From: an uncultured Paracoccaceae bacterium
GTDB lineage: Bacteria; Pseudomonadota; Alphaproteobacteria; Rhodobacterales; Rhodobacteraceae
Reading direction: 5' to 3'
Assembly: GCA_958439195.1 (NCBI GenBank)
Contig: OY288147.1
Location: 62,001-126,000 of the forward strand
Length of the DNA: 64,000 nucleotides
Within the stretch, counting starts at the first letter, position 1. The number at the start of each line of letters is the position of its first letter. The notes under the pieces are model-generated. The model was not told where the DNA came from. It saw only the letters and a program-made list of their open reading frames with translations, and did no database searches. Made by a program: the position numbers and the translations under genes. Shown here piece by piece: positions 26,352 to 35,310 of this stretch.

Positions 26352-26637
26352 TGGTATCGAGCACGACGGAAATCACATCTTCAAGAACCGTGTAGTTGCA
26401 GAACGTAATCTTGCGGGGTGTTCTTTCCGAGTCTACCCCAACTCGCGCCATGAGGACCTGCATCTCCTCCGTCAGTGCGGTCGCAGCCGCGATCTTTGTT
26501 CCGAAGTTCGCGTTGGCCTCTTCACACAAAGCATCAAGTGCGGGAATTTTGGTAAAGTGGTCAAAGCCAGCTTTCTTGAGCTTTCGAAGCCGCATAAGCT
26601 CGTATTCAACGGTTGGATATTCTGGCGTCCGTACCAT
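26352..26637 (-). pseudogene. GAF-domain protein, 3'-truncated
   Basis: Begins at ATG 26637 and reads ALDALCEEANANFGTKIAAATALTEEMQ ... TPRKITFCNYTVLED, the first half of a GAF domain. It matches the order of the intact GAF protein at 29290-29799 (ALDELCQETKRHFGVQSAIVTLL ... TPRNIAFCNHTILED). After about residue 93 the frame runs into the antisense of the neighbouring gene's 3' end, so the last 60-70 residues of the domain have been deleted. It is divergent from the GH5 gene, as the intact copy is from the phosphatase gene. Confidence 0.7.
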
Positions 26638-26743
26638 TCCCGTACCGTTCCAACGTTTGCTCGAAAATGTTCCGAGCGATCAGCGAGCGACCACCAGCCA
26701 ACCACCGTTCCGGAGTACCCGCCTTATCAGGATCAGATCAGTT

Positions 26744-27727
26744 GTGCTACCTCAGTCCTTTCCTTCAGTGCGCCTGCGCAGACTTTACATCCAATTTGGC
26801 CTCGCGACGGTCCTCACCGCAAACGTACTGGCAGCGCCGGTAAGGGCGGATATGGACGTAGGTCGCTGCCTCAATCTGGGCAACGCGCTCGATGCGCCTT
26901 TCGAGGGGGCTTGGGGCCCGGCCATTACGCCACAGGATCTTGACTGGATCGCCGGCGCGGGCTTTGATACGATTCGTCTGCCCGTCCGGTTCGGCAGCAA
27001 TTGGAATGGCACGATCTGGCCAGCATTTCTTGCGCGCGTCGAACAGGTTGTGCTTCAGGCGCAGGAGCGCGGGCTGAGGGTGATCCTCGATCTGCATCAC
27101 TTCGACGAGCTGATGGCAGACCCCGACGCCTATGCGCCGGTCTTCATGGCAATATGGTCCGAATTGGCCGATCGGTTTGAGGGACACGGCGACCAGCTTG
27201 TCTTCGAGTTGCTGAACGAGCCACGCGACGCGGTGACGACCGCCCGCGCGCTAGAGCTCTACCAAGCCGTTCTGCCCATCATCCGCCGCAAGCATCCGGA
27301 CCGATGGATCATTCTCGGCGGTGGGAACTTGAACAGCCTCGACGAAATGTTGGATCTGCCGGACATGGGACCGCGCATCGCCCTGACATTTCATTATTAC
27401 AGTCCAATTCGGTTCACCCATCAGCAATCCGATTGGACACCAGAGTATTTTCCGCCCACGGACTGGGGCCTGCCTGAAGAGGCCGAAACCATCGCCAACG
27501 ACATGGCCCGTGCGGCAAGACCGGAAGTGCCGGTGTTTCTGGGTGAGTTTGGCGTGACTCGAGACGCCAAGACTACCAGCCGCAACGGCTGGATCGAAAC
27601 CGTCCGCACGGCGGCCGAGGAAAACGGCATTGCCTGGTGCCACTGGGCTTATGGCGCAGGATTTGATCTACGCGATTTCAATGGCTACGAATGGTACCCT
27701 GGCCTCTACCGCGCTCTAATGGAATAA
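26744..27727 (+). CDS. glycoside hydrolase family 5 endoglucanase-like protein
   Basis: 327 residues from GTG 26744; GTG 26768 is an alternative, and CAGGATC lies 11 bases before the first. The N terminus (RLYIQFGLATVLTANVLAAPVRA) is a signal peptide, so the enzyme is periplasmic or secreted. The GH5 barrel carries both catalytic glutamates: the acid/base in ELLNEPRD and the nucleophile in VFLGEFGV. Other markers are GLRVILDLHHF and ALTFHYYSP. GH5 enzymes cut beta-1,4-glucan and related glycans; beside polysaccharide synthase genes it may trim the nascent chain, as BcsZ does in cellulose loci, but BcsZ itself is GH8. Confidence 0.88.
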   Translation: MLPQSFPSVRLRRLYIQFGLATVLTANVLAAPVRADMDVGRCLNLGNALDAPFEGAWGPAITPQDLDWIAGAGFDTIRLPVRFGSNWNGTIWPAFLARVEQVVLQAQERGLRVILDLHHFDELMADPDAYAPVFMAIWSELADRFEGHGDQLVFELLNEPRDAVTTARALELYQAVLPIIRRKHPDRWIILGGGNLNSLDEMLDLPDMGPRIALTFHYYSPIRFTHQQSDWTPEYFPPTDWGLPEEAETIANDMARAARPEVPVFLGEFGVTRDAKTTSRNGWIETVRTAAEENGIAWCHWAYGAGFDLRDFNGYEWYPGLYRALME

Positions 27728-27782
27728 GGCGTAGGAAAATATCTCAGAGCGCGGTCAATTGGAAGCCTGGGTGTCGCGCGAT

Positions 27783-28046
27783 GGCAGTGTCAGAGCAAAA
27801 TTGGTTTAGGCAAGCAAGGAGAGCCCCTAGCTTTGCGGGATGACCTAACGCTCCCCATTTCGATGCTTCCAGACCTCGCCCGAGATAGGCATAGCGGCAA
27901 TGATGTACATCCGATTCCCGCTGTCGCTCCGGATTGCGGAGAGTTTGCTGCACCAGTGTGGAATCGACATCTGGCGCACAACGGTGCGTTTTCTGGTGAC
28001 ACAGGTTCGGGCCGAAATTTGCCGCGAAAATCCGGAAGCGGCGGGT
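27783..28046 (+). mobile_element. IS6-family remnant, left end and 5' part
   Basis: GGCAGTGTCAGAG at 27783 is the left-end sequence of this IS6 group. The translated remnant includes MMYIRFPLSLRIAESLLHQ, matching the N-terminal block of the more complete copy at 46283, but the reading frame has an early stop (ATG ACC TAA at 27840) and the element ends abruptly near 28046. No DDE residues remain. Confidence 0.75.
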
Positions 28047-28338
28047 AGAGGGGAGACGCCGCCACATCGGAGATTCGTGCTTGTGAAGCGAAGCAGTGTA
28101 GCTGGACTAGTTCGTCGTGCGTTAGCGGGCGGGTGTCGACTTGCTCATGGTGCCCTTCTCACGGAATGGATTCGCGATGTGAATCTTCGAAGGTCGTAGT
28201 TCTGCAACAACGCCCGCCCACGGAAACAGCCCAACTTTGTCGCCAACGTCCAAACTGGTGCGACAGGTCGTAAAGATACATTGTTTGCTCGTGATGAAAG
28301 TGCCTCCACGTACACGGTCCACTGGTCAAACAACCGGA
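28047..28338. other. intergenic region without recognisable gene
   Basis: Lies between the IS6 remnant and the broken galU. No coding region, RNA or clear promoter could be supported. Confidence 0.4.
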
Positions 28339-29225
28339 ATGGAGCTCATGAAACCTGTCCGAAAGGCAATCTTTCCCGTCGCGGGTCTTGGCACACTGTT
28401 TCTGCCGGCCACAAAGGCGCAGCCGAAAGAAATGTTGACGGTCATCGACAAACCGTTGATCCACTTTGCGGTCGGAGAAGCGATAGCGGCAGGCATCACT
28501 CACCTGATTTTCGTGACGGGTAGAACCAAACGCGCTATTGACGACCATTTCGATGCAAATCCGGAACTTGACCGACTGTTGCGCTCGAAAGACCGTGATG
28601 ACATGGCCGATGAGCTGCGCGACATCATTCCCGCTGGCGTGACGTGCATTTACATTCGTCAAGCCGAAGCTCGTGGATTGGGACATGCGGTGTCGTGCGC
28701 CGCACCACTGATTGAAGACGAGCCTTTTGCGGTCATCCTTGCCGATGACCTGATGGAAGGCCCCACCCCGGTCTTGTCGCAACTGGTCAAGGCCCACGCA
28801 AGCACGGGCCAAAGTATGCTCGCCGTTAACGCCGTGCCTGATTATGAGATCAGCAGTTATGGCGTTGTCGACGCAGACGATCTCGGAGCGGGGCGCTTTG
28901 CCAGAATACGGGGAATCGTGGAAAAACCCGCTGCCGATTAGGCGCCTTCGAACCTTGCGGTAGTCGGGCGCTACGTGCTCGACAGTGCGATCATGGATAT
29001 TCTCAGGCAGCAAAGCCGGGGCGCGGTGGCGAAATTCAGTTGACCGACGCGATCGAGGTTTTGGCGTTACAGACAGGCGTGTACGCCTATCGATATCAGG
29101 GAAGGCGGTTCGACTGCGGCTCGAAGATCGGCTATCTTGAGGCGACGATAACATTTGGCCTACGCCATCCCGAGTACGGGCCGATCTTGCGTGAAAAACT
29201 TGCCCAGATGAACGGCGGGGCGTAA
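28339..29225 (+). pseudogene. galU: UTP-glucose-1-phosphate uridylyltransferase, broken
   Basis: GalU makes UDP-glucose, the substrate for glucan synthases. The N-terminal 200 residues are recognisable (VRKAIFPVAGLGT ... KEMLTVIDKPLIHFAVGEA). Three lesions are visible. The conserved Arg of the GLGTRFLPATK nucleotide-binding motif is Leu (codon CTG, residue 20). A TAG at 28939-28941 interrupts the frame just before APSNLAVVGRYVL. A frameshift between about 29015 and 29035 is needed to continue into EIQLTDAIE and the C-terminal GLRHPEYGPILREKL. It cannot make full-length enzyme, so UDP-glucose must come from elsewhere. Confidence 0.85.
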
Positions 29226-29289
29226 ACGGCACTGGGTGCGGAATGCCTGCACAGGGGGCGGATTGCCTGCGCGGGAGGCGCGGCCGCGT

Positions 29290-29799
29290 TTACGTACGGC
29301 CATCCAGTTCGAACCAGTAGTTGGCGATCAGGTTTACTACCCGCTCTGCCCTTTCCAGAAGCTCTGCCCGGTCGCCGAGGCTGAATTTGCGCGGTGCCGG
29401 ATCGATCAGGCACAGTGCACCCAGCCGCACCTCTTCCTGAAAGACCAGCGGCGCACCTGCATAAAACCGTATGAAGGGCGAACCGGTTACAAGCGGATTT
29501 TTGGCAAACTTCTCGTCGGCCAAAGCATCGGGAACTACAAAGACGCGATCTTCCAGAATAGTGTGGTTGCAGAATGCAATATTGCGCGGTGTTGTTTGGA
29601 CCGCGATCCCGGCTTTGGCTTTGAGAATCTGTATATCGGTGTCTAGCAGCGTCACGATTGCCGATTGCACGCCAAAGTGGCGCTTTGTTTCTTGACAAAG
29701 CTCGTCAAGCGCAGGAATGGCAGGCCCATGCATCATGCCACTGGCATGCAGTACGCGCAGCCTGGCGCTCTCGTTAGGGCCCAAAGGGAAATCAGCCAC
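29290..29799 (-). CDS. GAF-domain sensor protein
   Basis: 169 residues, almost entirely one GAF domain: PALDELCQETKRHFGVQSAIVTLLD, TPRNIAFCNHTILEDRVFVVPDALADEKFAKNPLV, then SPFIRFYAGAPLVFQEEVRLGALCLIDPAPR. This subfamily often precedes histidine kinase or cyclase domains; here it stands alone. No output domain is present, so it presumably signals by protein contact. Divergent from the SpoIIE-type phosphatase with about 150 bp between, suggesting it feeds the partner-switching module. Confidence 0.85.
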   Translation of the reverse strand: MADFPLGPNESARLRVLHASGMMHGPAIPALDELCQETKRHFGVQSAIVTLLDTDIQILKAKAGIAVQTTPRNIAFCNHTILEDRVFVVPDALADEKFAKNPLVTGSPFIRFYAGAPLVFQEEVRLGALCLIDPAPRKFSLGDRAELLERAERVVNLIANYWFELDGRT

Positions 29800-29951
29800 G
29801 CGACCACCTGAAAGACGATACGTCCTAACGGGTTATAGACTGAATCCCTGCGCCATCAACCAAAACAAAAGCACAGAAGGCTGCCGCTTCTCCATTGTTT
29901 CGCCATGTTTCCACAAGACAGGTTAATGGCAGCTTCTGGTCCGGATTTTCG

Positions 29952-31892
29952 ATGTTTGTTAAGACAATCAGATCAACCTTGATCTCGCTCATCGGGTGCT
30001 TGGGCACGCTGGTCCTGCTCTTATTGGTGCTTCAGCTTTACGACCTGAACAACCAGCGCCAACAAGCTGAAAACCAGTTCGCCTCGAACCAGTCGCGCAA
30101 CCAACTGGTGCAGGCGGCGATCGCGCTGGCGCGCGAAAGGGATGCGAGGTTTCTGGCACTTTCGCTCGACCGCCCAATGCCGCCCGAGGCGGCAACCCAG
30201 ACCGACCGAAGCCTTGGCGCTGTCGAGGGTGCGGGCGATGGTGGCTCGCAAAACGCGAAACCGATGGCGGTCTTCACTACAAAGCTATTGTCTATGCGCC
30301 AGACCGCCGATGCAGCCATGGGCCTTCCCGTCGGCTCGGCAAATCGTCAGGACGCCGCCGCGCAATGGTTCGACAGCGCATCCTCGATCGTGGTCGATTT
30401 ACTGTCGCTGCGGATCAAGCTTCTCAGCCAAATGGAAAATGCCAGTCCCACGATCTTCGGACTGTATTACCTGCGTACCCAGACGCTGACCCTGCTGGAC
30501 GAACTGATGAAGAACGCAGCCGTGATGGAAGTCGACATCGCTCAAGCCACCGCCGCAGCCCAACCGAAAGTATCCCGCTTCGACCCCAGGGCAGTGTCCG
30601 ACATCACTCTGACGGTCAGCCAGTTCAATGAAGTCCTCGGAACCATCAGCCCCTCGCCTGACCCGAACGCGTTCGACTTCGAAGGCTACACCGCCGCCGA
30701 ACTGCGCCTGCGCGCAGCGTTGGAAAGCGGTCTAGGCATCGAAAATGCTGTAAACGACTGGAGGCGCATCTCGGATGATGCCATCCAGAACCTTTCAGAC
30801 CTGCAAGCGGCGACCTCAAAGCTGATCCAAAACGCCGCCAAGGATCAGGACGCTCAGACCAAAAGCATGTTCGCGTTCTGGATGGTGGTGCTCCTTGCGT
30901 CGGTCGCGGTGGTCGCGGTTGCCATCCGGGTGGTAGTGCATAGGGTGGTGGGTCCGTTGGAACGGGTGCGCGATGCAATGCTGCAATTGGCAGATGACAA
31001 TTTTGCAGTTGATCTTCCCAAAAACAGTAGGCTTGCCGAAATCGACTCCATGGATGACGCGCTGCGCGTGTTTAAGGCCAACGGCATCCGCAGGCAAAGC
31101 CTACAAAACGACCGCCTGCGCCTGCACAGCCGGCTCGAAGAAACCTACACCCATTTGAAAACCGACCTCGAAGCAGCGGCCGTCATCCAGGCGTCGCTTT
31201 TACCGCAGCAGGCGCAACTCGGGGGTATCGCGCTATCGTCCTATTTCCGGCCATCGCATTTTCTAGCCGGCGACACATTCGATGTGCTCCAGCAACCCGA
31301 CGGGCGGGTGATCGTCTTCCAGATTGATGTGGCTGGCCACGGAGCGGCCGCTGCGCTGGTCTCTGTCGCCTCGAAATACACTGTGGCGCAGGCGATCCTG
31401 CAACGTCAGCCCAACACAGACCTTGCGGTCTTGGCCGAGCAGATCAACCGCGAATGGCCGGGCGACCTTCCCTATTTCACGCTGCTTTTAGCCGAGGTCG
31501 ATCCCGCCACCGGCCAGGGCAGCATGGTTCAGGCGGGCCACCCCTCTCCTCTACTTTTGCGCGCCTCCGGCGAGTTGACCGTCCTCGGCGACGGGGGCCT
31601 GCCGATTGGAGTTCTTGCCAGCGCGACGTATGACCTGATCCATTTCTCATGCGGGCCTCATGACAGGCTGATCGTGATGACGGACGGGGTGCATGAGATG
31701 GCCGACCGGAATGGTGAGCTATTCTCTGAAGAGCGCGTACAAGACCTGTTCCGCGCCTCGGGCATGCGTTCGACCGAACATCTTTTGAACGATCTTGATA
31801 CCACGCTGCGCTCTTGGCGCGGCGATGACTCGTTGGACGACGATGTGACAATAGTAATACTGGAGGGAAAGAGGAACCATGAACGTCCTTGA
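29952..31892 (+). CDS. membrane HAMP - PP2C (SpoIIE/RsbU-type) phosphatase
   Basis: 646 residues from ATG 29952. A transmembrane helix near residues 10-30 (LISLIGCLGTLVLLLLVLQLY) and a second at about 306-330 (FAFWMVVLLASVAVVAVAIRVVV) enclose a periplasmic helical sensor. HAMP (about 330-380) and a linker helix lead to the SpoIIE phosphatase domain (about 414-640): GDTFDVLQQPDGRVIVFQIDVAGHGAAAAL, VMTDGVHEMADRNG and the C-terminal DDDVTIVILEG carry the metal-binding aspartates. Such enzymes dephosphorylate an STAS antagonist; the next gene encodes one, overlapping by 14 bp. Confidence 0.9.
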   Translation: MFVKTIRSTLISLIGCLGTLVLLLLVLQLYDLNNQRQQAENQFASNQSRNQLVQAAIALARERDARFLALSLDRPMPPEAATQTDRSLGAVEGAGDGGSQNAKPMAVFTTKLLSMRQTADAAMGLPVGSANRQDAAAQWFDSASSIVVDLLSLRIKLLSQMENASPTIFGLYYLRTQTLTLLDELMKNAAVMEVDIAQATAAAQPKVSRFDPRAVSDITLTVSQFNEVLGTISPSPDPNAFDFEGYTAAELRLRAALESGLGIENAVNDWRRISDDAIQNLSDLQAATSKLIQNAAKDQDAQTKSMFAFWMVVLLASVAVVAVAIRVVVHRVVGPLERVRDAMLQLADDNFAVDLPKNSRLAEIDSMDDALRVFKANGIRRQSLQNDRLRLHSRLEETYTHLKTDLEAAAVIQASLLPQQAQLGGIALSSYFRPSHFLAGDTFDVLQQPDGRVIVFQIDVAGHGAAAALVSVASKYTVAQAILQRQPNTDLAVLAEQINREWPGDLPYFTLLLAEVDPATGQGSMVQAGHPSPLLLRASGELTVLGDGGLPIGVLASATYDLIHFSCGPHDRLIVMTDGVHEMADRNGELFSEERVQDLFRASGMRSTEHLLNDLDTTLRSWRGDDSLDDDVTIVILEGKRNHERP

Positions 31893-32217
31893 AGAAATGA
31901 ACGGTGAGTTGATGATCCTGAAGCTGCGCGATCAAAGACTTGATGCCAGCACCGCGCCCGCTCTACGCGAGGCCCTGATCGAACGCATTGCCAAGGGTCA
32001 TCAATCAATCATCATTGACCTTAGCGATGTGGGCTTCATGGACAGCTCGGCTCTTGGCGCTCTGATTGCGGCGGTCAAAAAGCTGGGGCCGGTTGGCACG
32101 ATCGCCGTGGCCGCGATGCGCACGCCGGTGGCGCGGCTGTTTTCGGTGACAAAGATGGACCGGGTGTTTTCGGTGCATCCTACGGTCGCCGATGCCGTTC
32201 GCAGCCTTGCCGCGTGA
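31879..32217 (+). CDS. STAS-domain anti-sigma factor antagonist (RsbV/SpoIIAA-like)
   Basis: 112 residues, ATG overlapping the phosphatase gene by 14 bp. STAS core LSDVGFMDSSALGALIAAV places the phosphorylatable serine at about residue 56, equivalent to Ser58 of SpoIIAA. The protein would be phosphorylated by the RsbW-like kinase encoded next and dephosphorylated by the upstream phosphatase; the unphosphorylated form binds the kinase. Third gene of a four-gene partner-switching set. Confidence 0.92.
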   Translation: MNVLEEMNGELMILKLRDQRLDASTAPALREALIERIAKGHQSIIIDLSDVGFMDSSALGALIAAVKKLGPVGTIAVAAMRTPVARLFSVTKMDRVFSVHPTVADAVRSLAA

Positions 32218-32229
32218 TAGGTAGAGATC

Positions 32230-32655
32230 GTGTCAGTAGGCAAATCAATGCTGGTCAGGCGCGACCTAGCCGAACTCGGCCAAGCGGCTGATCAGGTGTG
32301 CCAATGGCTTGAAGCTGAAGTAGACGAAGACAGCCTGTCCTGTATCGAGCTGGCTTTCGTCGAGGCCCTCACCAATTCAATCCTCCATGGGCCACTGGAT
32401 ACGGGGACGTCGATTGCTGTATTCGTCGAAATCCTAGACACACAGATCGTGGTCGAGATTGAGGACGGATCGCCGCCAATGCCGACACTGTTCGACAATG
32501 CCGGTGCACACCGGCTCGAGTTCGACATCAAGGACATTGAAAACCTGTCCGAAAGCGGGCGCGGCCTGTCCCTGATCGCTATCTCAATGGATGAAGTCAC
32601 GTTCCGCGTGATCGAAGACCGAGTCCGTCTGCGGATGGTCCGCTACCGACGGTAG
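32230..32655 (+). CDS. RsbW-like anti-sigma factor / serine kinase
   Basis: 141 residues from GTG 32230. HATPase_c of the RsbW/SpoIIAB type: N box ELAFVEALTNSILHG, G1 box VEIEDGSPPMP and G2-like ENLSESGRGLSLI. The family phosphorylates the STAS antagonist and can bind a sigma factor or other target. No sigma factor gene is adjacent, so the output may be something else, such as the adjacent polysaccharide synthase on the opposite strand. It ends 16 bp from that convergent operon. Confidence 0.9.
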   Translation: MSVGKSMLVRRDLAELGQAADQVCQWLEAEVDEDSLSCIELAFVEALTNSILHGPLDTGTSIAVFVEILDTQIVVEIEDGSPPMPTLFDNAGAHRLEFDIKDIENLSESGRGLSLIAISMDEVTFRVIEDRVRLRMVRYRR

Positions 32656-32671
32656 TGATTTGTTCCGTGGA

Positions 32672-33073
32672 CTAAGGCTGCTCAGGAAATGCCATCGCTG
32701 TCCATACCACCAGTGGCTGCCATTCAGGGCCTGCCATAGCTGCCAGATCACTGATCGACTTTACACGCGCACGGCCTGTTGCTTCGTTTATCGATCCTGC
32801 CTCGACCGCTACAGTTACAGCAAGAAGCAAGAAAGCGGCAGCTTCAGGATCGTTGGGGGTTTCGGCAAAACGGACTTCTGCCTCAGCCAACATCCTAACA
32901 GTTTCGGCCGTCAACGTCGCGTCTGTCGTATGGAAATGGTCGGGCTTTACAGTTGCCTCGGGCGCGCCGATGTCCAGCCGTTCAAGATAGATAATCGCCG
33001 TCGTCGAAATCGCAAGCGCAAGTATCCAGACGATCTGCCCTCGCGCGCCTCTCAAGGCTTCATTGATGCTCAT
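32672..33073 (-). CDS. small single-pass membrane protein of the synthase operon
   Basis: 133 residues from ATG 33073 (MSINEALRGARGQIVWILAL); a 14-bp overlap with the stop region of the upstream glycosyltransferase marks a translationally coupled pair. One transmembrane helix (GQIVWILALAISTTAIIYLE) is followed by a soluble region with EAAAFLLLAVTVAVEAG. I do not recognise the family. Its coupling to the synthase suggests an accessory subunit in the inner membrane facing the periplasm. Confidence 0.7.
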   Translation of the reverse strand: MSINEALRGARGQIVWILALAISTTAIIYLERLDIGAPEATVKPDHFHTTDATLTAETVRMLAEAEVRFAETPNDPEAAAFLLLAVTVAVEAGSINEATGRARVKSISDLAAMAGPEWQPLVVWTAMAFPEQP

Positions 33074-34907
33074 TTCGCATTCCCTCCATAACCGGCAGGT
33101 CAAATTCCGGATCAGGCTTCCAGACTGCCGCGCGAATGATTGGCATTAGGGAAAGGACGTTGTTCGCTCCCCAGACAGTATTCGCAATCAGGCCACCCAC
33201 CGAATAATTTCCCGCCCCAGCAAGGTGAATGCCCCATGCCCAGACCAGCCCCGCTAGCGTCAGCACGACTAGAAGGATTTGCCATTTGACAAGGTGCAGA
33301 AAGCGCCCCTCGCTACGGTCCTTTGGCGTAACCGGAAAGGAAATCCTGCGGCCTCGTGCCACCGCCCACAACGCCTGAAGGTTCAGTGGGAACATCGCCA
33401 TATACCAGCGCCTCCCCGCCATGGTCTGCGCCCCCCAAAGGCCGGTTAACTGCGCAAGCTCGTTAAGCAATAGGAACGGCACGATATGCAGGAAGAATTC
33501 CATCGTATAAGTGGCGACGGGTACCAGTCCCGTGAACAGAAATATAATCGGCCAGACGATGAACACGACATTCCACAGCGCCGACAGATAGGAATAGAAG
33601 GTCATCCCGTACATCATCTTTTGCGGCAGCGTCAGGCCAGGGCGCAAAAGCGGATTGTCGGTGCGCAGGATATCCAGCGTTCCGCCCGCGTATTTGAACC
33701 GCTGGATTGTCCAACTCAGCAAATCGCTCGGCGACATCATGCGCGTTACTACGACAGGATGTTGCACCGACTTCCAGCCACGCTCGCGGTCCTCGTGAAG
33801 CCGGATCGAGGTGTAGATGTCTTCGGACACATGCAGCTTGAATGGGGTGAAATCCGTCGCCTGCGCGGTTGCCATGCGGTTCGCGCTGTCCAGCTCGGCG
33901 CTCAGCTCGGCCTCTTTGGTCAGCCGACGGACCTTGCGACCCTGATAGATCACAGCCTCGTCGACATCGCGTGCCCAGTCGCGGATCGCCGCCTCCATCA
34001 CTGCCTCGCGGCGATGGATCGAGCCTGCGCCACAGCAAAACGCTGCGTTCGCCCAGTTCCTTCGGCGCAGGATGAAGTCGTAGAACAGTTGCGGATCATT
34101 GCCGAACGGGTCTTCGCCAAACCGGACCGGGCCGATCAGCGCCTCAACCCTGTTGCCGATGGCCGCTCCCAACCTACCAAACCTGCGGGCCAGCGCCGCA
34201 GGCAACGGTACACCGGGGGGAATATCCCAGAACCATTGCGGGGTCTGCACCCAGGCCATGCGCGGATCGCGGAAATAGCCGAGCGTCTCGGTAATCAGAT
34301 TGGGGAACGGTCTGGTGTCCGCATCGCAAATCACCACGAAATCGCCCGAGGTCTGCGCCATCGCGTTGCGCAGGTTGCCCGCCTTATAGCCGATGTTGTC
34401 GCCCCGCGTTATGTAATTGGCTCCTTCCGCCTCGGCGACCTCCTGCATCGCCGCGCGCCGTCCGTCGTCTAGCACATGGACGCGCACGTCCAGAGGATAG
34501 GGATAGGTCATCGCCCGCGCGTCTCGCAGACCCTTGCGGACGATTTCGGGATCCTCGTTATAGGTGGTGAAGAACACATCCACCGCAATCGGACGGTCGG
34601 GCGCGTCAGGATCATCGCAAACATCCCGCAAGGTTCGCGGCAACGCGCCCCTGACCGGTGACCTGTCCGTCCAGATATTGAACGTAAACAGGACAAGACC
34701 GATAAATGCGCCAGTTTCGGCAATCACCAGCGGCAGCGAAAACCACAGGGCAGACGTGTTCAGCGACTGGGTCCAGCGCCACCATAGATACCAAGTGCCA
34801 AAAACGAGACTGCAGGTGGCAAGGAATTGCCAGACGCGCAAATGCACGACAGAGTGCCGGCTGATTTGCCATGGAACCTGACGTTGAAACCGCGTCTGCA
34901 TGCCCAT
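33060..34907 (-). CDS. cellulose-synthase-like GT2 polysaccharide synthase
   Basis: 615 residues from ATG 34907, supported by GGAAGAAC eight bases upstream; longer in-frame starts exist at 34931 and 34982. Membrane helices flank a GT2 catalytic core: VFFTTYNEDPEIV, VHVLDDGRR, VVICDADTRPF (DxD-type) and LHVSEDIYTSI. The acceptor motif reads QRFKYAGGT where cellulose synthases have QxxRW, so this is a divergent processive glucan or related synthase. UDP-glucose as donor is inferred. It forms an operon with the small membrane protein and faces the partner-switching genes tail to tail. Confidence 0.87.
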   Translation of the reverse strand: MGMQTRFQRQVPWQISRHSVVHLRVWQFLATCSLVFGTWYLWWRWTQSLNTSALWFSLPLVIAETGAFIGLVLFTFNIWTDRSPVRGALPRTLRDVCDDPDAPDRPIAVDVFFTTYNEDPEIVRKGLRDARAMTYPYPLDVRVHVLDDGRRAAMQEVAEAEGANYITRGDNIGYKAGNLRNAMAQTSGDFVVICDADTRPFPNLITETLGYFRDPRMAWVQTPQWFWDIPPGVPLPAALARRFGRLGAAIGNRVEALIGPVRFGEDPFGNDPQLFYDFILRRRNWANAAFCCGAGSIHRREAVMEAAIRDWARDVDEAVIYQGRKVRRLTKEAELSAELDSANRMATAQATDFTPFKLHVSEDIYTSIRLHEDRERGWKSVQHPVVVTRMMSPSDLLSWTIQRFKYAGGTLDILRTDNPLLRPGLTLPQKMMYGMTFYSYLSALWNVVFIVWPIIFLFTGLVPVATYTMEFFLHIVPFLLLNELAQLTGLWGAQTMAGRRWYMAMFPLNLQALWAVARGRRISFPVTPKDRSEGRFLHLVKWQILLVVLTLAGLVWAWGIHLAGAGNYSVGGLIANTVWGANNVLSLMPIIRAAVWKPDPEFDLPVMEGMRNEHQ

Positions 34908-35172
34908 ATGTGGTTCTTCCGCTTCGTTCATGGGACCCGCTGTCGTGGCTCTGGCGCAAGGAAAATCCACAGGATTTAGCATATTTTAATGCAGCGCGGC
35001 GTCAACTACTGCAGCGGCAAACCCTCGGCTCCACAGCAACCGTTGCTACCCCATTCGTGGTGTAAGTGTCGCGCCGCAGAAGGTTGCGGGGTCATTTGAC
35101 GAACAGCTTGTGGTGGGAATTGTGGCAGTCCTTCATCGCTTGCATCGTTGTTTGGCTCCATACGGTCCAGAC

Positions 35173-35310
35173 GGCAGAGTCAGAAGAAACCATTGTGGGC
35201 TGATCTCTGCGCTACTACCCTTCTGGGATGACCCAGCGCTCCCCTTTCGCTATTTCAAGACCAGTCCTGTGATCAACTGCTTTGCGGTGATGCTGCACAT
35301 TTGCTTTCCG
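35173..35310 (+). mobile_element. IS6-family left-end fragment (copy A1)
   Basis: Starts with GGCAGAGTCAGAAG, reads the MTQRSPFRYFKTS-type start region and is cut off at 35310 by the left end of the next copy, so only 138 bp survive. Confidence 0.75.
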
